Shown: piece after piece, positions 17,666 to 26,881 of the stretch
Numbering within the stretch: position 1 is the first letter of the stretch
Layout: every line of letters begins with the position of its first letter
Origin: Holospora curviuscula
GTDB taxonomy: Bacteria; Pseudomonadota; Alphaproteobacteria; Holosporales; Holosporaceae
DNA length: 49,994 bases
Assembly: GCF_002930195.1 (NCBI RefSeq)
Contig: NZ_PHHC01000082.1
Span: 43,292 to 93,285 of the forward strand
Reading direction: 5' to 3'
Made by a program: the position numbers and the translations under genes
The notes under the pieces: model-generated
What the model saw: the letters and a program-made list of their open reading frames with translations, nothing else
Database searches by the model: none
What the model was told of the DNA's origin: nothing

Positions 17666-20086
17666 ATGAAATTTACTTGGTCTTGGCTTAACGATTTTAT
17701 AATACCTAAAGGCACTCCGCAAGATTTAGCTCAACGACTTACCGAAAGCGGCACCGAGACTCAAGTTTCAGACCTGTATGCGGGATTAGCGGAATTCGAG
17801 ATTGGACAGATAAAAAGCATTACCCCTCACCCCAACGCCCATAGCTTAAACTTATGTACGGTCAATACCTCAAAAGGTTCTGTTACTGTGGTATGTGGGG
17901 CATCTAACCTACGCTTAGGAATGTGGGGAGTACTGATGCGCCCAGGTCAATATCTTCCTGGAGATAATATACCCTTAGCGCCCACTACAATTCGGGGTAT
18001 CGAAAGTCCAGGAATGTTGTGTTCGGAAAAAGAACTGAACCTTGAAGGAATTTTTTATTCCTCTTCCAGCGAGGGAATATTAGAAATTCCTGAAAACAGT
18101 CCCATCAAAGATACGTTATATCCCCTTTTACCAAAAGATTGGCTTTTTGATAGTGAAGTAACGACAAACCGTGGAGATTTAATGAGCGTTTTTGGGATAG
18201 CAAGAGAGCTCGTTGCTTTAGAAGTGGCCCAGTGGAGAGATCCTATTTGGCCCAACCCTTTATGCCAAGCAGTGTCTCTGGACACGGTTTCAGTTCCAGA
18301 AATTCACATCACGACATCACTTTGCCTTCAATTCCATATGGCGCGGGTACAGCAAGATCCCCAACGTCCTTATCGTGCCCCTGCTTGGGTTAATCGACGC
18401 CTTAGAGATATCCATAAATCCCTTTCGCAGGATGTAGTCAATGGATTGACCTACTATACCCACAGTTTTGGCACACCGTTCCATGTATTTGATGCTCAAA
18501 CACTGAGCCCACCGCTAGTCTTAGAATGCCTGAGTACTGAAACTTCTTTTTTGGCACTAACACAAGGAGAAACCCCAGGAGAACCGATCCATCTTTCTCC
18601 GGGGATGCTTGTGTTGAAGGATCAGAAGAATGTTCTTACGTTAAGCGGAATTCTTGGAGGAGAGACTTCGAAATATCAACCTTCTAGCACAACACTGTAT
18701 ATCGAAGCGGCAGAATTTGATGCAAAAACCATCAGTCTTGCAGGACAAAAACTTCGTCTTATGACCAGTGCTCGCAGAGTATTTGAACGGGGGATAGACG
18801 GCCGTAATTTAAAAGAACACTTAATACAAGCATTAAAGTGGATGGGGTTTTCCCAGATCAACCTTTATACAGCCCGATCTCCCAACCCTAATGTTCAAAG
18901 AGAAATCTCTTTATCTGTGAACTATTTTGTAAAATTTACAGGGTGTACTGTATTAACTGCTCGAGAAATGTCCCGAAGATTAACATGTTTAGGATTTGAA
19001 GTGCGTACAGCATTGGAACCCACAGAATCTGGGGAGCATAATGAGATTTTAACGGTTACTCCGCCTCCATGGCGTAAAGATATTGAAGGAGCTCCGGACC
19101 TCATTGAAGAAATTTTAAGATTTAAGGGATGGTATCAAGAAGTTCCCTTCACTGCCCCTCTTTTATCCTGCATCCCTCCTTTAAGTCTTCTTCAGATGCA
19201 TATCCAGCAAGGGCGGACTTATTTGATGCATCAAGGACTAGGAGAAGCCGTAACTTGGTCCTTCATAAGCGCCCATAAAGCAAAAGAATTTTCTGACATA
19301 GACTCCAGTAGTCTAAAAGAGATGACTCTTATTAATCCAATTTCTCAAGATATGGCGGTAATGCGACCGTCGATTCTTCCCAATTTAGTAGATTTAGCTC
19401 TTTGGCATGCGCACAAACATCTTCAGGTGCAGGGAAGGTTTGAAGGGGGACCTGTATTTTTTACAGGCCATCCCAAAGGACAAAAAACTGTAATGAGTGG
19501 AGTACTGCCCGAACGTCTTCCCCCAGCTTGGGGACGCCAGGACTATTTTTCTTTTTTTCATCTCAAGCAATTAGTAAACGGTCTTTGTATGCTCTGGGGA
19601 GAAGCACCACGATATATAGAGGCACAACTTCCTTGGATGCATCCTGGGCAGTGTGCTCATATTTGGATTAAGGATGTCTGTATTGGATTTATGGGCAAAA
19701 TTCATCCCCGCCTTACCGAGGAGTATCCTTTAATGGCCTTTGAGGTCGATCCTGCGCAGTATCCACTCCCTTTTGCTCCAAAACTGTCTATTTCACCGCT
19801 TCAGCCCATTGAGAAGGATTTATCTTTCTTTTTGGATAAAGGAAGTATTGGAGATTTTCTTTACGCGTTCAAACAACAAGATTCTGAGTTAATCGAGGTG
19901 TGCTTAGTCGATTGCTTTAAAAAAGAAGGACGAACGTCCATTTCAATCCGTTGCACCTTTCAGCCCCAACATCGCTCTTGGTCTGGAGAAGAAATTCATC
20001 ACCGTTTAGAATTACTGGTAGGTTGGGCTTATAAAAACGGAGCTTCTTTACGGGGAAACGCTTTATTTTCACATCTTTTATCATGA
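17666..20086 (+). CDS. pheT: Phenylalanyl-tRNA synthetase beta subunit
   Basis: This 806-residue protein is of normal length for bacterial PheT. Domain order: N-terminal KFTWSWLNDF, EMAP-like tRNA-binding domain (about 40-150, HPNAHSLNLCTV and GIESPGMLCSEKELNL), B3/B4 domain (about 210-370), B5 domain (about 405-480), the synthetase-like core (HQGLGEAVTWSF, NPISQDMAVMRPSILPNLV) and a C-terminal ferredoxin-fold anticodon-binding domain (QPIEKDLSFFLDKGSIGD to the end). It acts as (alpha-beta)2 with PheS. pheS, normally just upstream, is not in the window, so it must be elsewhere. Divergent from grxD with a 174-base gap that should hold both promoters. Confidence 0.96.
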   Translation: MKFTWSWLNDFIIPKGTPQDLAQRLTESGTETQVSDLYAGLAEFEIGQIKSITPHPNAHSLNLCTVNTSKGSVTVVCGASNLRLGMWGVLMRPGQYLPGDNIPLAPTTIRGIESPGMLCSEKELNLEGIFYSSSSEGILEIPENSPIKDTLYPLLPKDWLFDSEVTTNRGDLMSVFGIARELVALEVAQWRDPIWPNPLCQAVSLDTVSVPEIHITTSLCLQFHMARVQQDPQRPYRAPAWVNRRLRDIHKSLSQDVVNGLTYYTHSFGTPFHVFDAQTLSPPLVLECLSTETSFLALTQGETPGEPIHLSPGMLVLKDQKNVLTLSGILGGETSKYQPSSTTLYIEAAEFDAKTISLAGQKLRLMTSARRVFERGIDGRNLKEHLIQALKWMGFSQINLYTARSPNPNVQREISLSVNYFVKFTGCTVLTAREMSRRLTCLGFEVRTALEPTESGEHNEILTVTPPPWRKDIEGAPDLIEEILRFKGWYQEVPFTAPLLSCIPPLSLLQMHIQQGRTYLMHQGLGEAVTWSFISAHKAKEFSDIDSSSLKEMTLINPISQDMAVMRPSILPNLVDLALWHAHKHLQVQGRFEGGPVFFTGHPKGQKTVMSGVLPERLPPAWGRQDYFSFFHLKQLVNGLCMLWGEAPRYIEAQLPWMHPGQCAHIWIKDVCIGFMGKIHPRLTEEYPLMAFEVDPAQYPLPFAPKLSISPLQPIEKDLSFFLDKGSIGDFLYAFKQQDSELIEVCLVDCFKKEGRTSISIRCTFQPQHRSWSGEEIHHRLELLVGWAYKNGASLRGNALFSHLLS

Positions 20087-20439
20087 CATTGAGTTTCCTG
20101 TGTACAAATTTTAGCGTCGCCATATGAAAGGATCAACACACCTTAACGCTCCCAAGAAAATAGAAGTGTTCTTATTAAAACTGAAGAATGTTGTTTTAAA
20201 GTACTTTATTTATTGAAGAATTAAGCAATAGCAGGGCACACTTTGTGAGAAACGTACTTGCTCTGGTTGATTTGAAACTGTTTTGAGAGGGAAAAAATTG
20301 AGCTCGAGTAACTATTACTATATGAACTTTAAAGTGTTTCCAAGCGCATCGATTCAGGTGTAGATGTTTTAGAACTTATTAACGTTATGATCTAAACAGA
20401 AGATCACTCAGTATACCCTAGGGCACATCGTTACGAGAT
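20087..20439. other. Gene-free stretch downstream of pheT
   Basis: No ORF, structured RNA or clear terminator was recognised in this interval; it leads into an IS5-family relic. Confidence 0.4.
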
Positions 20440-21070
20440 TTTAGCCCTCATTAAAAATGCCTTTAAGCATAAGCCGGAACACTATAAGTTTGTGTTTTTG
20501 GCTTACCTGGGAACTATAACACGCCATTCTTTGAATTTCTGAAATGTATTTTTAACACTATGTCTGAGCTTATAAAGATTAGTATCACTCTCTTTTTGAA
20601 TGGTTCTCTTTCTTTTTCCTGGAATCACAGGATTAATGCCCGATACTAGAGCATTATAGTATTCGTATCATAATTTTTATCCGCTATTCATTCATCAGCT
20701 TGAGTCCAATAGTTTCTGGAGCCTTCTGTAACTATGATTCTAACCGGTATACCCAGAGCATTCATAGGTACTTTTGTATTGAGCTCCCTCTTGTGCGATC
20801 AGTAGAGTGACTCCCGCCTACTGACCCAAGTCCAGACTTAGAGGTCTTGAGAAAAGTAGAATTTATTATTAACCATTGAAAATCAGGATTATCTATGAAG
20901 ACCCTAAGAAAATGCTTTTATCACGCCCTCTACAAAACCCCCTGTGTACATTCCAATGCCCATAATCCCGCTGGATAACTCTCGTCATGATGCACTCCTT
21001 CTAAAGATCCGTATGACTGCATTTATGAACGTTCTGTTATCCGGTGTAATCCCGCCCCAAAGTCATACTC
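20440..21070 (-). pseudogene. IS5-family transposase relic (IS1031/IS427-like)
   Basis: Minus-strand pieces: DNPDFQWLIINSTFLKT (first Asp of the DDE set), RTRGSSIQKYL, PVRIIVTEGSRN-like, ALVSGINPVIPGKRKRTIQK, and TNLYKLRHSVKNTFQKFKEW with the catalytic-Glu helix. Frameshifts separate almost every block. A second relic of the same style is at 24790-25480. Confidence 0.7.
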
Positions 21071-21189
21071 TCATTGCTTATATCATGTCTACAATAACTT
21101 GAGCTCCATTATCTTAACTCCATTTTTCGCTGTTCTCATTCATATATAAACGATTACCATATTAACTACTATGCAATCAAAATCTTGTG

Positions 21190-21560
21190 ACGACACACCC
21201 TAATCAAACCCTACCTTCCTGTGCAATGCTGGAACGTAAAAAGGGAATTTTTTCTGCATTAATGAGGAAGAAAAAAGTTGTAAACGGTGCGCTGAACGCT
21301 GTGTTTTAGAGCGTTTGTTTGAAGCACTAAAAGAAAATTAATTCAAAAATTTTTCTAACATGTTTTGAGTTGAACAGAAAAAGTATCAAAGTCTACCTGT
21401 GCGTGGTAGACACTTTAAAAAATACGGCTCCCAATCCATAAAAAAATTTTGTGATGGATAGACGAAAAAATTGATTTCGGTGCTGTGTCAATATTCCCTA
21501 AGGAATTTCCCACCGGGGTGCTTTTGTATTAATAAAAAGATATTATATTTAGACTCTCAC
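21190..21560 (+). pseudogene. IS5-family transposase relic, left of the 410-residue gene
   Basis: An N-terminal to middle portion in mixed frames: WNVKREFFLH-like, RLFEALKEN, then KKYGSQSIKKFCDG, a TAG stop, TKKLISVL. Residues 21387-21477 are nearly identical (87 of 91 by eye) to 23255-23345 in the relic on the other side of the secreted-protein gene, including the same TAG nonsense codon. Confidence 0.65.
21387..21477. repeat. 91-bp direct repeat, copy 1
   Basis: This block, beginning CAAAGTCTACCTGTGCG, recurs at 23255-23345 with four mismatches and no gaps. It belongs to an IS5-type transposase relic. The two copies are in direct orientation around the 410-residue ORF. Confidence 0.85.
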
Positions 21561-21704
21561 TTGGTGTAATTAATTTTTAATAAAAATCATTACCTCCACA
21601 GTTTTTTCTATTGATACATTCTAAAAAACGCTAAGTCTCATTGAACTATATTTTTTTTTATGGTATAGCTTGTTCGTAATTTATTAAATAAAACAGGTTA
21701 TTCG

Positions 21705-22937
21705 ATGAAGATACTACAATTAACTTATCTAGTAATTTCTGCAGTGTTGGTACTCAACGCGAATTCTTGGGCAGGTCCAAAAACGCAGCATCAACAGGAA
21801 CAGGAGCAACAGCTAACTTCAGAACAACGACGAGTATTGAAGGAGGCCCAAAACGCTTTTGAGGATGCGGTCCGTATTGATTTTTTGCTTGAACATGACT
21901 ATTGTAGTGAGGATCTTATTTTTAATAAAGTACATGGTGTTAGGATTAATGAACCTTTAAGGTTGTTAGCCCACACTATGATGCTTGCGCAAGCCCTATG
22001 CCGATACAACACGTTGATTACACCACGTAAGCAAGCAGAAATAGCTCAAAATATAATAAATGCGGCCTTTGAAAAGCGTAAAAATATTTCGGCCAGTGAC
22101 CCTAGAGACTATTTTTCTTCTTTTAGATTATTGACTCAAAAACGGGAAGAAGCTAAGCGCGCAGCAAGAGCGCTTATTGGTGGATTTGGTAACATCTTAG
22201 AGGAGATTGATACAAACCCTTCTATAAATTACCTCGAAAACCTTTATCGAGAGAACGTCCTTTCTGTGGATAAAGGGTTTTGTGAACTGTACTGTAAAGA
22301 TCCACAGACTAAATATCCTATAATGAACTTAATAGCTTATGCTTTAAATAAGGACCGCGCACCAAAAAAACAACTTCCAAAGAAAAACACTTTTCCTAAA
22401 GTGAAACAAGATCCTAATGTTCCTAAGCGAGGTCGATTGGGAAGTCTGGTCATTAGTGCGCGAACTCGTCAAGCGCTAAACGCTCTTACAAATTTACATA
22501 ACTTTGCCGCTGACAATAAATTTGAAAAGGATCCTTTGACTAATAAAGATTTTTCTAACAAACAAATAGCTGAGCAGCATAAATCATTGATTCTAACCCT
22601 TATAGGAGATACCTGGGGTGAATTGAGAGAAGGTAGTTTTACTTTTTTTAATTCTCTGCAACCCACTATTAATACTAAACTATTGGATTTGTGGTTAGAC
22701 TCTGATAACATAGTGTATGAAGCGTATTCTACATTACGAAAAATATTTTGTCGTATTAAAGTTCCGCCTTTTGATCCTAATGTTTGGAAAGCAGTTCCTA
22801 GTGAGTGTCCTGATTGCAAGGCATATGCTCCTATTACGACACCTAATAATGATCTTTTTGATCAGAGGCAGATCATAGAGAGCAAAAGTAGCAAAAAAAT
22901 TAAAAAACACCTAAAAAATTTGACCCAAGAGTTTTGA
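21705..22937 (+). CDS. Secreted protein of unknown function (410 aa)
   Basis: I do not recognise this family. Residues 1-23 form a signal peptide (hydrophobic core LTYLVISAVLVLN, cleavage likely after NSWA). A short Gln-rich linker (HQQEQEQQLTSEQRR) follows, then about 350 residues of mainly helical, charged sequence with no membrane segment. There are eight or so cysteines, including a CELYC pair and a CPDC pair near the C-terminus, compatible with disulphides outside the cytoplasm. The end is Lys-rich. It is the only intact gene in a 6.8-kb IS graveyard and is bracketed by two direct-oriented relics of one IS5-type element. An ATG with GTTATTCG just upstream gives no clear Shine-Dalgarno. 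A lineage-specific exported or effector protein is the working guess. Confidence 0.75.
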   Translation: MKILQLTYLVISAVLVLNANSWAGPKTQHQQEQEQQLTSEQRRVLKEAQNAFEDAVRIDFLLEHDYCSEDLIFNKVHGVRINEPLRLLAHTMMLAQALCRYNTLITPRKQAEIAQNIINAAFEKRKNISASDPRDYFSSFRLLTQKREEAKRAARALIGGFGNILEEIDTNPSINYLENLYRENVLSVDKGFCELYCKDPQTKYPIMNLIAYALNKDRAPKKQLPKKNTFPKVKQDPNVPKRGRLGSLVISARTRQALNALTNLHNFAADNKFEKDPLTNKDFSNKQIAEQHKSLILTLIGDTWGELREGSFTFFNSLQPTINTKLLDLWLDSDNIVYEAYSTLRKIFCRIKVPPFDPNVWKAVPSECPDCKAYAPITTPNNDLFDQRQIIESKSSKKIKKHLKNLTQEF

Positions 22938-23049
22938 ACAGTACAATTTTTGATCTAGATTTAGCTAAAACCTATTAATAGTATCCGCTGAAGTGAAGAT
23001 ATGCTGTACTAGATTCATAAAAAAATTGAAGAAAGACAGTATATCTTCA
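22938..23049. other. Spacer after the secreted-protein gene
   Basis: There is no terminator-like hairpin and no gene; decayed IS5 sequence begins at about 23050. Confidence 0.4.
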
Positions 23050-23683
23050 TCAAGGTTTACCTTTATGTACAACGTTGGAACGTAAAAATACAGCATATAT
23101 ACTTACTTCATCATTCGTGAAGACAATAGTTGTGAAGGACGTGCTTTTCAAACAATTAGGAACTCGGTAGAGAATTTATGTGCCTCCAAACCATATGGCC
23201 TTAAACCGTTACGTTTTAGAGCGCTTGTTTAAAGTTCCACAAAAAAATTGATTCCAAAGTCTACCTGTGCGCGGTAGACACTTTAAAAAATACGGCTCCT
23301 AATCCATGAAAAAATTTTGTGATGGATAGACGAAACAATTGATTTGATTATCGGGAATAATGGTCTGGTTTTAACTTCAGTACTTATTAAAAAACTGGAA
23401 GCATGGTTTACTCAAAATACCCCTTCTGATAAACCCTTCTTATCGTCCTGCCCGCCAATAGGTTGAAAAATGCGGATTTAATCCTGTGGTTCATCCCAAA
23501 TCAACACTCTTGAACCCACGCAATTTCTATAAAATGCTCTACAAACGATACAAAGAAATAGCGCTTTTTTTCAGAAAAATCAAAGAATTTTCCCGTATTT
23601 TGTCACGCTTTGAAAAAAGAGATATTCTACTTTCGACCTTTATACATAGTGTTGTCGTCATGGAAATACTGAAATCGTGTTAA
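23050..23683 (+). pseudogene. IS5-family transposase relic, right of the 410-residue gene
   Basis: It begins with traces similar to 21215-21330 (CCTTTATGTACAACGTTGGA), contains the 91-bp block shared with the left relic, jumps by deletion to IIGNNGL, and ends in a readable C-terminus: VVHPKSTLLNPRNFYKMLYK, RKIKEFSRILSRFEKRDILL, TFIHSVVVMEILKSC. This corresponds to the NPREFDKMLYKRRNEIERFF catalytic-Glu helix of IS5-family enzymes. Stops lie before this C-terminal frame. Confidence 0.75.
23255..23345. repeat. 91-bp direct repeat, copy 2
   Basis: Second copy of the block at 21387-21477, four mismatches, same length, same premature TAG within the transposase frame. Confidence 0.85.
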
Positions 23684-24789
23684 CAGAAGCTAGATGAATG
23701 CATTTTTTACTGTGTCTTAGAGCCTGATCTTCTAGACTGATGCGTTAGTATTCTTACAAATAAGGATGCGTTGACACAAGGGAGCGTTAAAAAATTTATT
23801 TTTGGATCAATTCCATAAAACGAGACCATAGCGTTGTTTGGAACGTTGGTGGACAAAGCTTTTATACCCATAATCTTCCGGAAATATCTGTTATAAAGAC
23901 TGGCTGTGTGCTATAAAGTCTTTCATACATTCTATTAGAGCGAGATAATTTTTTGCAAAATGTTCAGAATATACGTTGCCTAAATAGTGGTGCATAGGAG
24001 ATGTTAATGTAGTGAGATTTCTTTTTTTTAGAAAGCATTTACTTAAGTCATTTTTAATATTCTGTTTTGTACACGAAATTTACCCATGTAAATCCGTTTA
24101 ATAGAACTTCACAGGCGCTCATAATATTGCTCAGAGTAGTATAGAGGAGAAAATAGTGCGGAGATACAGAACAAATTCTTAAGTATTTTTGGGAATTTCC
24201 GATGTTTATTTTAGTGATAAATACATTCCAGAAAGAAAAGCAAAAGTCGAATATCAAATGTGTCATACCTGGTTACTAAGAACCCAAAATATTTTAATTT
24301 ATCGTAGAGTGTTTCTCTGAAATTTTGAAAGTATAGCAGTCTCAGATTATATAGATTTTACGGCATTTACCCTATAATGTTAGCGTGTTAGCTTTTTTTA
24401 GCGATTAATGCTGACATGGAGGGCCCTTCTATAAGATATAAAGCATTGATATTATCTGGTCTTTAACCTCCAAAAAATCTAATAGGGTTACCAAAAACAT
24501 GGCATACAGGATACTGTACCACTCAAGCCTCCTTTTCCATCTTCCTAGGGAGTGTCAATATATAGAAAGAATTAAAAGTATAATCGAGGCATTGGATTAT
24601 ATTATATAAGTAAAATGCATTGTTTTCGGTATTTATTTTTCTCTTCTTTAAATCACTGAATCCCAGCTTTTCTAATACTACTGGAGAACATTCTTAGTGT
24701 ATATTTAAATTCAGCATCTACGTCACTGAATTTAGCATCAGTATTATCATTATTCTTTAAAAATACATCTTTTTATAGTGCGTTTTATT
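23684..24789. other. Gene-free stretch, unresolved
   Basis: No supportable gene is present. Faint protein-like pieces at 23690-24050 (FGTLVDKAF, KDWLCAIKSFIHS) faintly recall an IS1-type transposase core, but not enough to call. The rest is AT-rich and featureless to me. Confidence 0.4.
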
Positions 24790-25480
24790 AGTGTAACATA
24801 AATGTCGACATAGTATTTAAGCCATATTCAGATACCTGCGATAGTGACGAAAGCCAGGAAAGCGGCTTTTGTTGTGTGATGGCCCGTTGCAATACGGGTA
24901 AAATGCTTGCTTTTATTGAACCTGCGCTCTATCAAATTTCGCATTCTATAAAAGTCTTTATCAAAATCTCGTGATTTTTTTGATGAGATTTTAAAGAAAT
25001 AATACCTTTACCCTCCATTTTAACACTTTCTGCACCCACATAATTCGCATCATATCCTTTGTTTACCAGAATAACTTTTGCTTTCAGACTTTCCAAAAGC
25101 CTCAAAGCGTGTGTAATCGTAAGATTCTCGGCCTGTTAAAAAAAATCCCATGAGGTTATCGAGCGCATCCAAAGCAGCATAGATTGTGTTAGAAAATTCA
25201 CCACAAGCGCTCCCTAATGCTTAGGTTTGAACCCCTTTTTTACACCAGTCCCGCGCTGATGCGTACGCACAGTGGTGGAATCAATGATCCCCTATTCCAT
25301 GTCCGCATCTTCCATCAAGGTGTTGAACACCATTTTCTACATTTCATTATCTACACATACTCTCTTGGGCGAGAGCGCTATAGGGCTGTTTCGGCCCACC
25401 TAAATCACGCCATCCACAGAACCTCCGAGTGTCTCAGAAAAACCAGGTATGTAACTTCTATCCTCTCAAATTAATTGTCT
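24790..25480 (-). pseudogene. IS5-family transposase relic (IS1031/IS427-like), second copy
   Basis: Minus-strand pieces in order: GIIDSTTVRTHQRGTGVKKG with the first catalytic Asp, LTITHALRLLESLKAKVILV, NKGYDANYVGAESVKMEGKG (second Asp region DxGYD, here NKGYD), IISLKSHQKNHEILIKTF, and a last piece resembling RRIATRYDKTAxAFLAFV in broken frames. Interrupted by several frameshifts. The plus-strand 85-codon ORF at 25217-25474 is an antisense shadow of it. Confidence 0.75.
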
Positions 25481-25870
25481 TCCAGGTGCTTTTTATAAGA
25501 CATGAGTTATCTTTTTTACAAAGCATATAATTTTTTTCAAAATATATTGGCACTGCCTAAATAGTAATAACAAGACTGGTAAATCATAAATTCACAACAC
25601 CCATAGGGTTTAACGGTTCTTGTCATAGGGAATGATTTGGGCAGAGAAGAATTTAATTAAAGAACTAAAAATCTTCTAAGGGATCATTAACGCATAATTT
25701 CATACACAATAAAGATACGAGAGGACACATGAAATTTGGTTAGATACAGCGTAATTTTCTTGCCACCCCACTAGCTGGATTTTACCTCAATAAAACAATT
25801 CTGAACGAATATGAACTCATAAATTAAAGAGAGAATTACTGCTTATTATTCTAAAAATACATTTTTTATA
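25481..25870. other. Gene-free spacer
   Basis: Nothing recognised; AT-rich sequence between an IS5 relic and an IS630 copy. Confidence 0.4.
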
Positions 25871-26744
25871 TAGAAAAACAAACATAGAATACTTGTGGTA
25901 GAAGAAAAAAGAAAATATTTACAGATGTCGTATTCATTGGATTTTTCGTAAAGGTTGCAGAATTAAGAAGAAAGAAGGGGTGAGCTATGAGGACTCTGGT
26001 AGACGTTTTGGAATAGGTAAGCAGGTTATAGAGAGGGTACGCGTTTAGAACCGAACTTAGTTCACTATAAGCCAGCCAGCACAATTTGGCATAGACTGTT
26101 TAGAATACGATATAAGGATGGATCCTAATGCCTACCAGCCAGCGTGAGCGGAGCGCTTTGATATTAGGGCTGTTGGCATTTTGAAAGCCCTGAGAGGTCC
26201 TAGTGTTCGCTATAAAAAAAACTTAAATCATCCGAAAGCGAATCTAGAAAAAAGATCTGTATTGTGCTAAAAGCGTGATGAGTTAAAAAAAAAGAAAAAT
26301 AGAGTGCTGACTATTAATGAAAGTAGATTTTCCCATGATATGCCAAAAATTCACAAGTATTCTGTAAAAGGGAAGCGTTGTTAAGAAAAACAGAATTGGG
26401 GTGAGAAAGGTAGAACAAATGTTATAGGCGCTTTAATGGGCTCCACTTTAGTAGCTATTGGATTGCTTACGGGTTCTGTGGAGGTATTAACTTGTTGGGT
26501 AAAGAAAATGTTCCTACCCAATATGCTAGAAAACCGTGGTATTCTCATGGATAATGCTGGTTTTTATCAAGGTAAAGCGATGCAGAAAATGACTAAAGAG
26601 GATAGTCATACTTTACCTCTCGCTTTATTTTCCTGACCTTAATCCGATTGAGAAAAAATGGACTCAAGCTAAACAGATAAGACGTTCTAAAAATTGTTGA
26701 ATTGACGGGCTATTTTCTATAACTATTTTATAGTTATTTTGCTA
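25871..26744 (+). mobile_element. IS630-family element, copy 3 of 3 (group C), decayed
   Basis: About 870 bases, TA-flanked, left end GAAAAACAAACATAG and right end CTATTTTATAGTTATTTTGC as weak inverted repeats. The start (MSYSLDFS, then stop) is near 25929, followed by an HTH segment (DSGRRFGIGKQVIERV), IGALMGSTLVAIGLLTGSVE, LMDNAGFYQGKAMQKMTKED and PDLNPIEKKW in a shifted frame. Same structure and orientation as 8199-9050 and 12458-13329. Confidence 0.78.
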
Positions 26745-26836
26745 TATACCACATTCAATCTACTTATTATATTGCTATGTACCCCAGACTATTATGACGC
26801 TTCTTTTTTTAAACTCTATAGTCTAAAATCTTTTGA

Positions 26837-26867
26837 AAACTGTATCACACACTGTGTAATACAGTTT
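26837..26867 (-). terminator. Terminator after the RND pump gene
   Basis: A near-perfect inverted repeat (AAACTGTATCACACA against TGTGTAATACAGTTT, one mismatch) lies 15 bases past the RND stop codon and is followed on the minus strand by TTTTC. Its T-run is short, so it may be a modest intrinsic terminator. Confidence 0.55.
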
Positions 26868-26881
26868 GACTGTTGAGATTT

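Noticed and set aside
23690-24050. Possible IS1-type transposase trace
   Set aside because: Only two or three short resemblances in different frames; not enough to name a family.
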